Shown: positions 7,769-14,619 of the stretch, in pieces
Layout of the letters: every line of letters starts with the position of its first letter
Position numbering within the stretch: position 1 is the stretch's first letter
Source of the DNA: Terriglobia bacterium
GTDB lineage: Bacteria > Acidobacteriota > Terriglobia > Bryobacterales > Bryobacteraceae
DNA: 39,266 nucleotides
Direction of reading: 5' to 3'
Assembly (NCBI GenBank): GCA_020073615.1
Contig: JAIQEX010000061.1
Coordinates: forward strand, 1-39,266
Notes under the pieces: generated by a model
Seen by the model: only the letters and a program-made list of their open reading frames with translations
What the model was told of the DNA's origin: nothing
Databases searched by the model: none
Translations under genes and position numbers: made by a program

Positions 7769-9058
7769 TTACCCTCCAAACAGGCTCCGCTTGATGGCAT
7801 GCCAACGCTTCTTTATACGTTCGGTAAGCGGTTCGGTTTTTTGCTGGGCCGGCGCGGGGGCGGTGGCGGGCGCCGGTGCGGGCGCCTCTAAGATGGGGGC
7901 GGCCGCCTCGCACGGCTTCTCCCCGGCGGACCTGACTACGTTACCCAGCAGAGCATAGTCGCGCCGGTACCGCTGGCCGTCTTTCTTCTCCAGGCAGAGC
8001 GAAAAGCCCTGGTATAAGGCCGCCGCGGGCTCGCTTTTTGCTTTGCCGCCGGCTGAAATCGCCACATTCTGAAGCAAAACAGGGGAGTAGCCCTGCAGAT
8101 TCCGCTCGATATACGCGGTCTCGTAGCGGTGGCGCCGCAGGCTCCAGACGAACACCCGGAAGCTGTCGAAATCGTACGGATGCGCTCCGCTCCCGACCGT
8201 GGTCCAGAGCCAGGTATTCTTTTTCTGATCGCCGTCTAGCACCTCCCCGAGCGAAAAATAGGAAACGATGCGCCGCCGTTCCGCATACTGCGCCACTTCA
8301 TCCGGGATGGCCATGGAAAGGCGCCGCGTGAGCACCCAGCCGGACTGGCCGCCGGCGGCGCGGACCAGCGTCCAGTCGTCGGTAGGGGGAGCGGGTTTCT
8401 CGCTGGGCTCCTCGTCCGCCGGTTCCGCTTCTTCCGAAAGTACGGTCTTGGAAAGATCGAGCCAATCGGGAGGAGGGCCGGGAGGTTTCGGCAGGGGCGG
8501 CGGCGGATACTTCGGCTCCTTCTTCACCGCCTTTTTCGGAGTGCTCTTCTGCTTTTTCGGCGGGGGAGGGAGGAGCGGCGTGCTTCGCGCCTGCTCCGTT
8601 CGCGGCATCACCACGTGGGTGAGGACATCCACCTTCTCGTTCTCCCGGATTACGAGAAAGCTGGGCGATTGCGCCGCCGGTTGCGTATGCACGCGCAGGT
8701 CGGCGAAGGTCGTGGCCTGTCCCTGCGAGGGCATTCCGGCGGCGCGTGCGGCAAGGTATCTCAGACGAGCCATGTCTTCGGCGGCAAGCAACTGGCGTTC
8801 TTCGGTCCAGCCTTCGGCGCCATTGGGCGCGCGCACCTTCAGGAAGCTGCGCCGATGCTGGAGAATCTCCAGGCGCTCGCCGTGTTTGACGATGGCCACG
8901 GTGGAGGACTGCGTGGGAAGGTCGCTGCGGATCTTCAGAGTGGCCGGCCCGACGTACGCTTCACCGATGGAAGCGGGACGCTGCGGGCCGCCGCGGCACC
9001 CGGCCAGCAGCAGGAATACAGCCGCCGCCCCGATTCTCGTTAGGGAACTCGCGTACAC
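7769..9058 (-). CDS. SH3-domain lipoprotein with proline-rich linker
   Basis: A 429-residue predicted lipoprotein. The signal peptide ends in the lipobox LLAGC with Cys21. The mature part has an SH3b-like domain (about 33-92, VGPATLKIRSDLP ... GAEGWTEERQL), a second one (about 115-145), a disordered linker rich in Pro, Lys and Glu (about 155-225), and the rest of the second SH3 domain (DDWTLVRAAGGQSGWVLTRRLSM), so the linker interrupts an SH3b unit. After that comes an unrecognised globular domain (about 255-385), an Ala/Pro repeat and a basic tail. Bacterial SH3 domains usually bind cell-wall peptides. The start codon is GTG at 9058. It probably acts in the periplasm on the envelope; the exact role is unknown. 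Confidence 0.8.
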   Translation of the reverse strand: MYASSLTRIGAAAVFLLLAGCRGGPQRPASIGEAYVGPATLKIRSDLPTQSSTVAIVKHGERLEILQHRRSFLKVRAPNGAEGWTEERQLLAAEDMARLRYLAARAAGMPSQGQATTFADLRVHTQPAAQSPSFLVIRENEKVDVLTHVVMPRTEQARSTPLLPPPPKKQKSTPKKAVKKEPKYPPPPLPKPPGPPPDWLDLSKTVLSEEAEPADEEPSEKPAPPTDDWTLVRAAGGQSGWVLTRRLSMAIPDEVAQYAERRRIVSYFSLGEVLDGDQKKNTWLWTTVGSGAHPYDFDSFRVFVWSLRRHRYETAYIERNLQGYSPVLLQNVAISAGGKAKSEPAAALYQGFSLCLEKKDGQRYRRDYALLGNVVRSAGEKPCEAAAPILEAPAPAPATAPAPAQQKTEPLTERIKKRWHAIKRSLFGG

Positions 9059-9085
9059 ACCTGCTTCAAGTGTATCAGCCGTGCC

Positions 9086-9478
9086 TTATCCAGCGGCCGC
9101 GAAGGTGGCCTGGCCCGGCCGCGAACAGGCGTTGTACAAGATGCGGCGCACCTCGGGTTCATAGAACGGCTGCGCCAGCAGATCGTATGCTCCCAGATTC
9201 AGCGCTTCGGCCCACAAACGGGCGTCGGCCTGCGGATCGGTGACAATCACTTCCACATCGCGGGGGTGTTCGCGGGCGAGGTGGAGCGCATCCAGCCACT
9301 GGCCGTCGGGAAGCGCCGCTTCCGTGAGAATGACGTCGTAGTCGTGCTGTTGTAGTTTGGCGTGAGCTTGCCGCAAGGTTCCGGCGTGGTCCATCGCCAG
9401 GGGGAGGGAGTGCAGCATTTGCAAGAGGCGCCGGGCATCCTCGCGACACCCGGAAATGAATAGAATTCTCGATCCCAT
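9086..9478 (-). CDS. Degenerate response-regulator receiver-domain protein
   Basis: A 130-residue stand-alone receiver fold: strand RILFISG, helix, strand YDVILTEAALPDG, strand VEVIVTD, helix, LLAQPFYEPEV. The key phosphorylation residues are missing. The acidic pair after the first strand is Ser9-Gly10, the phospho-Asp position is Glu53 (in LTEAALPDG), and the conserved Lys before Pro is Gln103. The Thr at about 80 is kept. It therefore cannot be phosphorylated in the usual way and may act as a constitutive or protein-binding pseudo-receiver. There is no output domain and no kinase beside it. The ATG at 9478 follows an AT-rich intergenic stretch of about 200 bases shared with hpt's 3' side. 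Confidence 0.8.
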   Translation of the reverse strand: MGSRILFISGCREDARRLLQMLHSLPLAMDHAGTLRQAHAKLQQHDYDVILTEAALPDGQWLDALHLAREHPRDVEVIVTDPQADARLWAEALNLGAYDLLAQPFYEPEVRRILYNACSRPGQATFAAAG

Positions 9479-9685
9479 TGTGCGCGGTCCTCTTTTTGGT
9501 TTATTCGTTAATCTATTTTAATCCAGTTGCGTTACCGGACAATGACAAATGTTGTAAATTTTGTGCAATACTGCACGCTTCCACGCAAGCCATTGATCCT
9601 ATTAACAATTTTGGACATCGGCAGGCGCCGCAAGGCGACCGGCGGAAGTGGCGGTAGCATAGAATTCCTGGCTAAAAACCTACAT

Positions 9686-10228
9686 TTACCGCTCGATTTT
9701 CATAACGGCCACGTAACCCAGGTTGCGGTAGAGCTGGTTGTGATCGAGCCCGAAGCCCACCACGAAGTGATCGGGAATCTCAAAACAGCGGTAGTCCACC
9801 GGCACCTGGACAATGCGGCGCGAGTTGCGGTCCAGAAACGTGCAGACCGCGAGGGAATTCGGCGCGCGGCCGGCCAGCGTCTGCAAGAGGAACCGCAGGG
9901 TGAAGCCGGTGTCGACAATGTCCTCCACCAGCAGAACATCCTCGCCCTCGATACTCTCATCCAGATCCTTGCCAATGCGCACCAATCCGGGTGCGCCGCT
10001 CTTGTTGGAGAAACTCGAGATGCCCAGGAAATCGATTTTGAGCGGGACATCCATGTGGCGCGCCAGCGCGGTGAGGAAGAAGACGGACCCCTTCAGCACA
10101 CCCACGAGTTTGACGGTCTTGCCCCGGTAATCGCGGGAGATCTGCGCGCCTACTTCGCGGATGCGTTCGGCGATCTGCTCCTCGGTAAAGAGGATGCGTT
10201 CCACGCCGGGCAACAGGTCCGCGCTCAT
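9686..10228 (-). CDS. hpt: Hypoxanthine phosphoribosyltransferase
   Basis: A 180-residue purine-salvage enzyme that makes IMP or GMP from hypoxanthine or guanine and PRPP in the cytoplasm. The diagnostic PRPP loop is present at 99-110 (LLVEDIVDTGFT), the flexible-loop region at about 70-85 (ISSFSNKSGAPG), the KG motif at 46-47 (VLKGSVFF), and the C-terminal purine-binding stretch with FEIPDHFVVGFGLDHNQLYRNL. Length is standard and all catalytic features look intact. It overlaps the upstream kinase-like/nuclease-like fusion by four bases (ATGA), so the two are translationally coupled. In other bacteria hpt often neighbours tilS and ftsH; neither is here. Confidence 0.95.
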   Translation of the reverse strand: MSADLLPGVERILFTEEQIAERIREVGAQISRDYRGKTVKLVGVLKGSVFFLTALARHMDVPLKIDFLGISSFSNKSGAPGLVRIGKDLDESIEGEDVLLVEDIVDTGFTLRFLLQTLAGRAPNSLAVCTFLDRNSRRIVQVPVDYRCFEIPDHFVVGFGLDHNQLYRNLGYVAVMKIER

Positions 10229-11178
10229 GCCTGCACCGGCCGTTCGGCGAGCCCGTATTTGAAGATCAGGTTTTCAAAATCCTTCTGATAGAAGACTTGA
10301 ATGTTGAGGTTGGGGTAGAGCTGGCGGAGCAGGCGCACCTTGCGGTTCTTCCTGGTCACCAGCGACTGCTTCATGGTGGTCAGCTCCACGTAGAGGTCGA
10401 ACTCCGGCAGGAAAAAATCCGGCGTGAACGATTCCAGAACGCTGCCATCGCGGTCGTACTGAATGGGGAAGCTGCGCGGCTCGTATTCCCAGGCGATCCG
10501 GTAGAAATCGAGCAGGTTGGCGAACATCTCCTCGCTCTGGTGCGCGAACATCTTCCGCCGCAGCGTGATATTGCCGGGGGGCACGATCCCGTAGCGCGCC
10601 AGCTTGAGGCGCATCTGAAACTGGAGCTGCGCTTCGGCCGCCGCCGAGAGATAGCCGCGCTCCTTAAGCCCGGTGGAGACGACCGTGGTTTCAATCAGGC
10701 CGGCCATCTGTTCGCTGGAGAGCGATTCGGCGTTGAGCACCACGTCGAAAAGGTCGGCGGTGGCCCTGGTTTTGCCGAATTTGGCTTTGCGGTCGGCGCG
10801 GTCGGCGGCTTCCAGTTGCAGCAGGAACTGGCGCGCGGCGGCGCGGTCGGTGCGGTTATCGAGCATCAGATTGCCGATGCGAATGTTCTCCGGCGCCACC
10901 ACGTGCACGCGCAGCATGCCGGGAAAATGCCGCGCCTGGAGCTCGCCTCCGACGGCGCAGTAGACGATGTGATTCGCGGTGGCGAGCCGGCCCAGGAGGG
11001 AGGTCACCAGGATGGTGTACGCCTTATCGGGAATGCGGGCATCGGCGCCGAACTGCTCGTCGGTGAGGGTGCGGATGCGGGATTGCGTGAGCAGCTCGAA
11101 CGCGAGCCGTTGCGCGGTGAGGCGCGCCACCTCTTCGTACCGGCATCCGGGATGGCCCGAAACGGCGATCAGCGCCAT
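10225..11178 (-). CDS. Cytidylate-kinase-like domain fused to PD-(D/E)XK nuclease-like domain
   Basis: A 317-residue, probably cytoplasmic two-domain protein. Residues 1-170 resemble the cytidylate-kinase-like P-loop family (ALIAVSGHPGCRYEEVARLTAQRL; FPGMLRVHVVAP; DRAAARQFL), but the loop is GHPGCRY and lacks a standard GK[ST]. Residues about 205-310 look like a PD-(D/E)XK nuclease core: helix with Glu (SEEMFANLLDFY, about 215-226), WEYEPRSF, then FTPDFFLPEFDLYVELTTMK with Asp254, Glu265 and Lys270, followed by a basic KNRKVRLLRQLYP helix. The gene overlaps hpt (ATGA) and starts 107 bases from the divergent C1 peptidase gene. The nuclease assignment rests on residue spacing by eye. A role linked to nucleotide salvage or RNA/DNA processing is open. 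Confidence 0.7.
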   Translation of the reverse strand: MALIAVSGHPGCRYEEVARLTAQRLAFELLTQSRIRTLTDEQFGADARIPDKAYTILVTSLLGRLATANHIVYCAVGGELQARHFPGMLRVHVVAPENIRIGNLMLDNRTDRAAARQFLLQLEAADRADRKAKFGKTRATADLFDVVLNAESLSSEQMAGLIETTVVSTGLKERGYLSAAAEAQLQFQMRLKLARYGIVPPGNITLRRKMFAHQSEEMFANLLDFYRIAWEYEPRSFPIQYDRDGSVLESFTPDFFLPEFDLYVELTTMKQSLVTRKNRKVRLLRQLYPNLNIQVFYQKDFENLIFKYGLAERPVQA

Positions 11179-11285
11179 GTCATCCGCTCATCATAGCGCG
11201 CGGCGATGGCTGGAGATAGAATCGTCAGGAAGCCGGAGACACGAATTCACTACTCAGGTCATGTCGCTGCGCGGGGAGGACAACC

Positions 11286-12293
11286 ATGCCGGAAACGAAG
11301 ATCGAAGATGTGCCGGAATTGAAGGACCACGCCGAGCGGCTGCAATCGCTCGGTTACCGGAACACCGACCAGGTGGTAGGAGCTGCCAAGGCGGCCGGGG
11401 ATTCATTGGCCCGATATCTGAAGTTGGACGGGAAAGCGCTGGAGGCGCTGATGCGCAGCATCCCGCGGCGTCCGCAGCCCAAGGGAATTCAAGCGCCGGC
11501 GTTGCGGAAGGGTGCGCTCGGGGTGCGGCTGGACCGCGTGCCGCGGCCGCGGCGCGCGCTCATGATGTCGGCGATCGCCGCCACACCGCTGCCGCCCATG
11601 GTGAACCGGATCGCGGAAATGCGGCCGGTGCGCGATCAGGCGGAGCGGGGCACCTGCGTGGCGCACGCGGCCACGGCGGCCGCCGAGCACTACTGGCGCT
11701 CGCAGAACCAGGTGGTGGACCTCTCGCGGCAGTTCCTGTACTGGGATTGCAAGCAGCACGATGGACACCCCGACGAGGAAGGGACCTGGATCGGTGTAGC
11801 GATGCCGCAATTGCAATCCGACGGTTGCTGCCTCGAAGCCGCATGGCCCTATGTGACGACACAGGGCGCCAGCGAGGGGCAGGGCCCGGCGCCCGATGGC
11901 GCAACGGCCGCGGCCGCGCCATACAAGATCCCGTCGTTTCGCCAGCTTGCCCCGGCGTCTTTGCTCGATATTAAAGGAGAGCTGGCGCGCGGCCGGTGCG
12001 TGGCGTTTTCCATACCCGTCTACAATTCCTGGTACCAAAACGACGAAGTCGCGCGCACCGGCGAAATCGTGAATCCCATCCCCGGCGAGGAGGACGTGGG
12101 CGGACACGCGATGTGCTTCGTGGGATACCAGGACATTGCGGGCGAACCGGACCTCGGCGGCGGTAAGTTTTATCTGCGCAATAGTTGGGACAGTTACTGG
12201 GCGACCGAATCGGTGTTGGGCCAGCCCGGGTACGGAACGATACCCTACAGCTACATTGCGCGCTTCGGAAGCGAAGCGTATTCTATCGATTAG
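11286..12293 (+). CDS. Papain-family (C1) cysteine peptidase with N-terminal helical domain
   Basis: A 335-residue protein without signal peptide, so it should act in the cytoplasm. Residues 1-60 form an all-helical domain resembling DUF4332/helix-hairpin-helix modules (LQSLGYRNTDQVVGAA ... LARYLKLDGKALEAL). Residues about 105-335 are a C1 peptidase: oxyanion Gln118 and nucleophile Cys124 (VRDQAERGTCVAHA), His274 (VGGHAMCFVGYQ), Asn299 (FYLRNSWDSYW). All catalytic positions are present. There is no long propeptide; the helical domain takes that place. GGGGAGG sits about 6 bases before the ATG. It is followed after 11 bases by a small gene that resembles its N-terminal domain, and converges with a CHAT/pseudo-archaemetzincin/M4 operon. 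The substrate is unknown. Confidence 0.88.
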   Translation: MPETKIEDVPELKDHAERLQSLGYRNTDQVVGAAKAAGDSLARYLKLDGKALEALMRSIPRRPQPKGIQAPALRKGALGVRLDRVPRPRRALMMSAIAATPLPPMVNRIAEMRPVRDQAERGTCVAHAATAAAEHYWRSQNQVVDLSRQFLYWDCKQHDGHPDEEGTWIGVAMPQLQSDGCCLEAAWPYVTTQGASEGQGPAPDGATAAAAPYKIPSFRQLAPASLLDIKGELARGRCVAFSIPVYNSWYQNDEVARTGEIVNPIPGEEDVGGHAMCFVGYQDIAGEPDLGGGKFYLRNSWDSYWATESVLGQPGYGTIPYSYIARFGSEAYSID

Positions 12294-12304
12294 GAGTAGC
12301 TGAA

Positions 12305-12583
12305 GTGCCGGCGGAGTTCTTGAAGAATCTTCCGATAGGCGAAGAGGAACGCGCCAAGCTGTCCGAGTTCGGCGCGGCGACTCCGCTGGCGCTGCTGGCC
12401 ATGCGCAAGGCCTCGAAGGACGCCTTCGACAGTTACTTAGGCCGGGATCGCGCCGACGCGATCGCCTGCGAGCTGGAGAAGTTGCTGACGCCCGGCGAGG
12501 CCGAATCCCTGAAGCAGCCAATCAAGAGTGTGGGCCGATTCGGGGCCCGTCTCGATCCTCTGCCTACGGCCTCGAAGGGGTGA
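12305..12583 (+). CDS. Small helical protein resembling the C1 peptidase N-terminal domain
   Basis: A 92-residue, all-helical protein without signal peptide or membrane segment. Starting at GTG 12305, with AGGAG about 10 bases upstream, it follows the C1 gene by 11 bases. Residues about 17-50 align without gaps to residues 18-51 of the C1 peptidase: a K/R-L pair, an F/L-G step, K-A, D, then YL..D at matching positions. This suggests the same helix-hairpin-helix-like domain as a free unit. The C-terminal 30 residues are polar and probably disordered. It overlaps the end of the convergent CHAT gene by 20 bases. A role as an adaptor or regulator binding the peptidase through like domains is inference. 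Confidence 0.7.
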   Translation: MPAEFLKNLPIGEEERAKLSEFGAATPLALLAMRKASKDAFDSYLGRDRADAIACELEKLLTPGEAESLKQPIKSVGRFGARLDPLPTASKG

Positions 12584-13805
12584 GGATCGTTTTGGAAACC
12601 GCGGCGCGAATGAACAGCCGCGGATCGCCGTAGAAGGTGTACGAGGCCCAGCCCAGGTCATCGGGGTAGTCCGGGTTGCGCACCTGGCGGCGCGCTTCGC
12701 GCGTCGCGAAGCCGAGCGAGTTCCCCTCGAGAAAGCACTGATAGAATCGGCTGGCGAAGGAGGCGGCGGTGTCGTCCTCGATCTCCCAGGTGCTTCCCAA
12801 CAGGTACGAGCCGGTGTCGAGAATCGCGCTGCCGAGTCCGTATAAATTGTATTGGCCCTTCCAGCCGCTGCCGGCGATGCGCGTGGTCTGACAACCGTTC
12901 AGGAAACAAAACACCGGCGGGTGCGCGCCGAGCATGCCGCTCAACTGCGCGGTGGTGAGCAACCGGTCCTGCAGGACGATTCCGCTGCTCTTGATATCGT
13001 CGGGATTCGACACGGCGTGGCCGCTGTAATGCACGATGTCGTACACGCCATCCTGCAGCTTATCGAAGACCGCCATCAAGGTTGCGTCCTCGACAACTTC
13101 CAGTTGCACGAATGGAATGTGAGCGAGGGTTTCGGAAACGGCCTCGGTCTCGGCGATGGCGCCGGTGAGCTTGCGGTATTCGACGGCGTTCCCGTCCTTG
13201 TCCTTGAGGACGTTACCGCTCCTGTCTTTGGGGTGCGGCTCGGGCACGCTGATCACCAGGATGCGCAGTTTCTCGAGTTCGACGCCGTACACGGGCGCGA
13301 CCCGCTGCTGAGCGGCGATCCGCGATTCCGACAGATTGACAAAGCGGCCGACAAAATTGCTGGCGCAAAGGAAATCGTTGCCATCGTAAATCAGTTCCCA
13401 AGGGAGGTCGAGCAGGGCTTCGTCGGTTCCAATCTCCAGATACAGATCGCGAATCTGTAGTTCCGAGCGGATACGGGGCGGCAGAACCAGGGTGAGCAAC
13501 AACTGGCCCAGCTTCTTCAATTCGGTGTCGACTTTGCCGGGCGGAGGAGGAGGCGGCGGCGCAGCCGGCCCTCCTTTTCGCGAGCCGCCGGCCTTGAGCC
13601 AGGCGGCAACCTTATCAAGCTGGATGTAGATCGGGTCCAGATCCTGCAGCGTCTGCAGTTGTGCGTCTGCGAAAGGCGGCCGCAGAGTGGCGCGAAACGG
13701 AGGCGTATAGCGGAACTGGCTGCGCTTCGTTTCCGACGGGCCCAGGATTTCAAGCTGGCCGCTGGCGCCGGGATACCAGTCGAAGCAATACCGTTCGTCA
13801 GGCAA
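12564..13805 (-). CDS. CHAT-domain (caspase-like) protease
   Basis: A 413-residue protein without signal peptide. The N-terminal 75 residues are unrecognised (FDWYPGASGQLEI ...), followed by a poly-proline linker (about 80-90). The CHAT domain covers about 100-400: LPWELIYDGNDFL, the nucleotide-fold strand LRILVISVP, an ETEAVSETL helix, the catalytic His263 (DIVHYSGHA) and Cys305 (FCFLNGCQT), and the C-terminal FYGDPRLF. CHAT proteases are clan CD enzymes related to caspases and separase, and in bacteria commonly act in conflict or cell-death systems. The start is TTG at 13805, inside the end of the upstream gene, with AAGGATGG upstream, so translation is probably coupled. It is last in the M4/pseudo-M54/CHAT operon. 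Identity is firm; target unknown. Confidence 0.88.
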   Translation of the reverse strand: MPDERYCFDWYPGASGQLEILGPSETKRSQFRYTPPFRATLRPPFADAQLQTLQDLDPIYIQLDKVAAWLKAGGSRKGGPAAPPPPPPPGKVDTELKKLGQLLLTLVLPPRIRSELQIRDLYLEIGTDEALLDLPWELIYDGNDFLCASNFVGRFVNLSESRIAAQQRVAPVYGVELEKLRILVISVPEPHPKDRSGNVLKDKDGNAVEYRKLTGAIAETEAVSETLAHIPFVQLEVVEDATLMAVFDKLQDGVYDIVHYSGHAVSNPDDIKSSGIVLQDRLLTTAQLSGMLGAHPPVFCFLNGCQTTRIAGSGWKGQYNLYGLGSAILDTGSYLLGSTWEIEDDTAASFASRFYQCFLEGNSLGFATREARRQVRNPDYPDDLGWASYTFYGDPRLFIRAAVSKTILTPSRP

Positions 13806-14619
13806 GGGCCTGCCATCCTTTCGGTTGCGGATTCACTTCCACCGGTTGCACCGCGGCCGGGTCGCCGGATGGCACGGAGAACCCCTTTTCCGCCAGCTCC
13901 GGCAATTCGCGGTGCTCGGCGCCGAGCCGTACCATGCCGTCCAGCACTTCCGGATCGCCGGCGAGCCGATACATGTAGCAGGCCGGCTCGGGACATTGCT
14001 TGAGGCCCAGCCGTTCGCCGATGAACGCCGCGCAGGTGGCACGAAACCGCTGCTTGATCAGCGCCAGAGGATTCGCTTCCTTAATGTCCCAATACTCCGG
14101 ATCCATCGGGACCGTGGAGATGATGGCCTGATCGTCTCGCGGGCCGTACGACTTGCCGATGATGTACACAAAGCCCTCGGGCGGCGTGATTCTTTGATCC
14201 ACCACCACCAGCAGCGCCTGCTGGTCGCTCACACCGGCCGTGCTACGCACGAACTCCAGAAGCTTTTCGGGATTGACCGTGTCGACAAATTTGCCCTGCG
14301 AAGCCTCCCAGAACTTGAGCTTCTGATCCCCGAGCGGAACGGCATTCCACATGATCCCCGGAGGTTCAGTCGCTTCGCCGGTGAAGCTGCTCCAGGTCCT
14401 CTTCATAAACCTTACCAGCAGCCAGTCGCTCTCGCCAGGGCCGCGAATCGGGACATCCGAAATCAGATGGCGCGTCAGGAGGATGCGCTGCTGTCCCAGG
14501 TTATATAAGGTTTCGATTTCGCCAATCGCCGCCTGGAGCACGCGTCCGAGCCTCTGTGCCTGGCTGGGCTCGCGAAACACGAGAGCGACGCTGATGGGAA
14601 GCACAGCCGCCTCGCTCAT
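13798..14619 (-). CDS. Archaemetzincin-like (M54) pseudopeptidase, catalytic HExxH lost
   Basis: A 273-residue protein without signal peptide. Its C-terminal half matches the shape of archaemetzincins: strand ALLVVVD, FVYIIGKSYGPRDDQAIIST, DPEYW, then the helix before the zinc site. The family motif is HExxHxxGxxHC-x4-C-x-M. Here residues 198-216 read AFIGERLGLKQCPEPACYM: Gly205, Cys209, Cys214 and Met216 are kept at exact spacing, while the three zinc His and the catalytic Glu are Ala198, Phe199, Glu202 and Gln208. It should be inactive as a peptidase. The downstream CxxC of the family is also absent. It overlaps the M4 gene (ATGA) and the CHAT gene (8 bases). A scaffold, sensor or inhibitor role is inference. 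Family call is by motif only. Confidence 0.65.
   Translation of the reverse strand: MSEAAVLPISVALVFREPSQAQRLGRVLQAAIGEIETLYNLGQQRILLTRHLISDVPIRGPGESDWLLVRFMKRTWSSFTGEATEPPGIMWNAVPLGDQKLKFWEASQGKFVDTVNPEKLLEFVRSTAGVSDQQALLVVVDQRITPPEGFVYIIGKSYGPRDDQAIISTVPMDPEYWDIKEANPLALIKQRFRATCAAFIGERLGLKQCPEPACYMYRLAGDPEVLDGMVRLGAEHRELPELAEKGFSVPSGDPAAVQPVEVNPQPKGWQALA

Noticed and set aside
9527-11196. Long plus-strand open frames opposite hpt and the kinase/nuclease gene
   Set aside because: They mirror the minus-strand genes, have composition typical of antisense reading in GC-rich DNA, and show no domains.
13511-13570. GC-rich stretch that looks like a short tandem repeat
   Set aside because: It encodes the poly-proline linker of the CHAT protein (about residues 80-90), so coding explains it.
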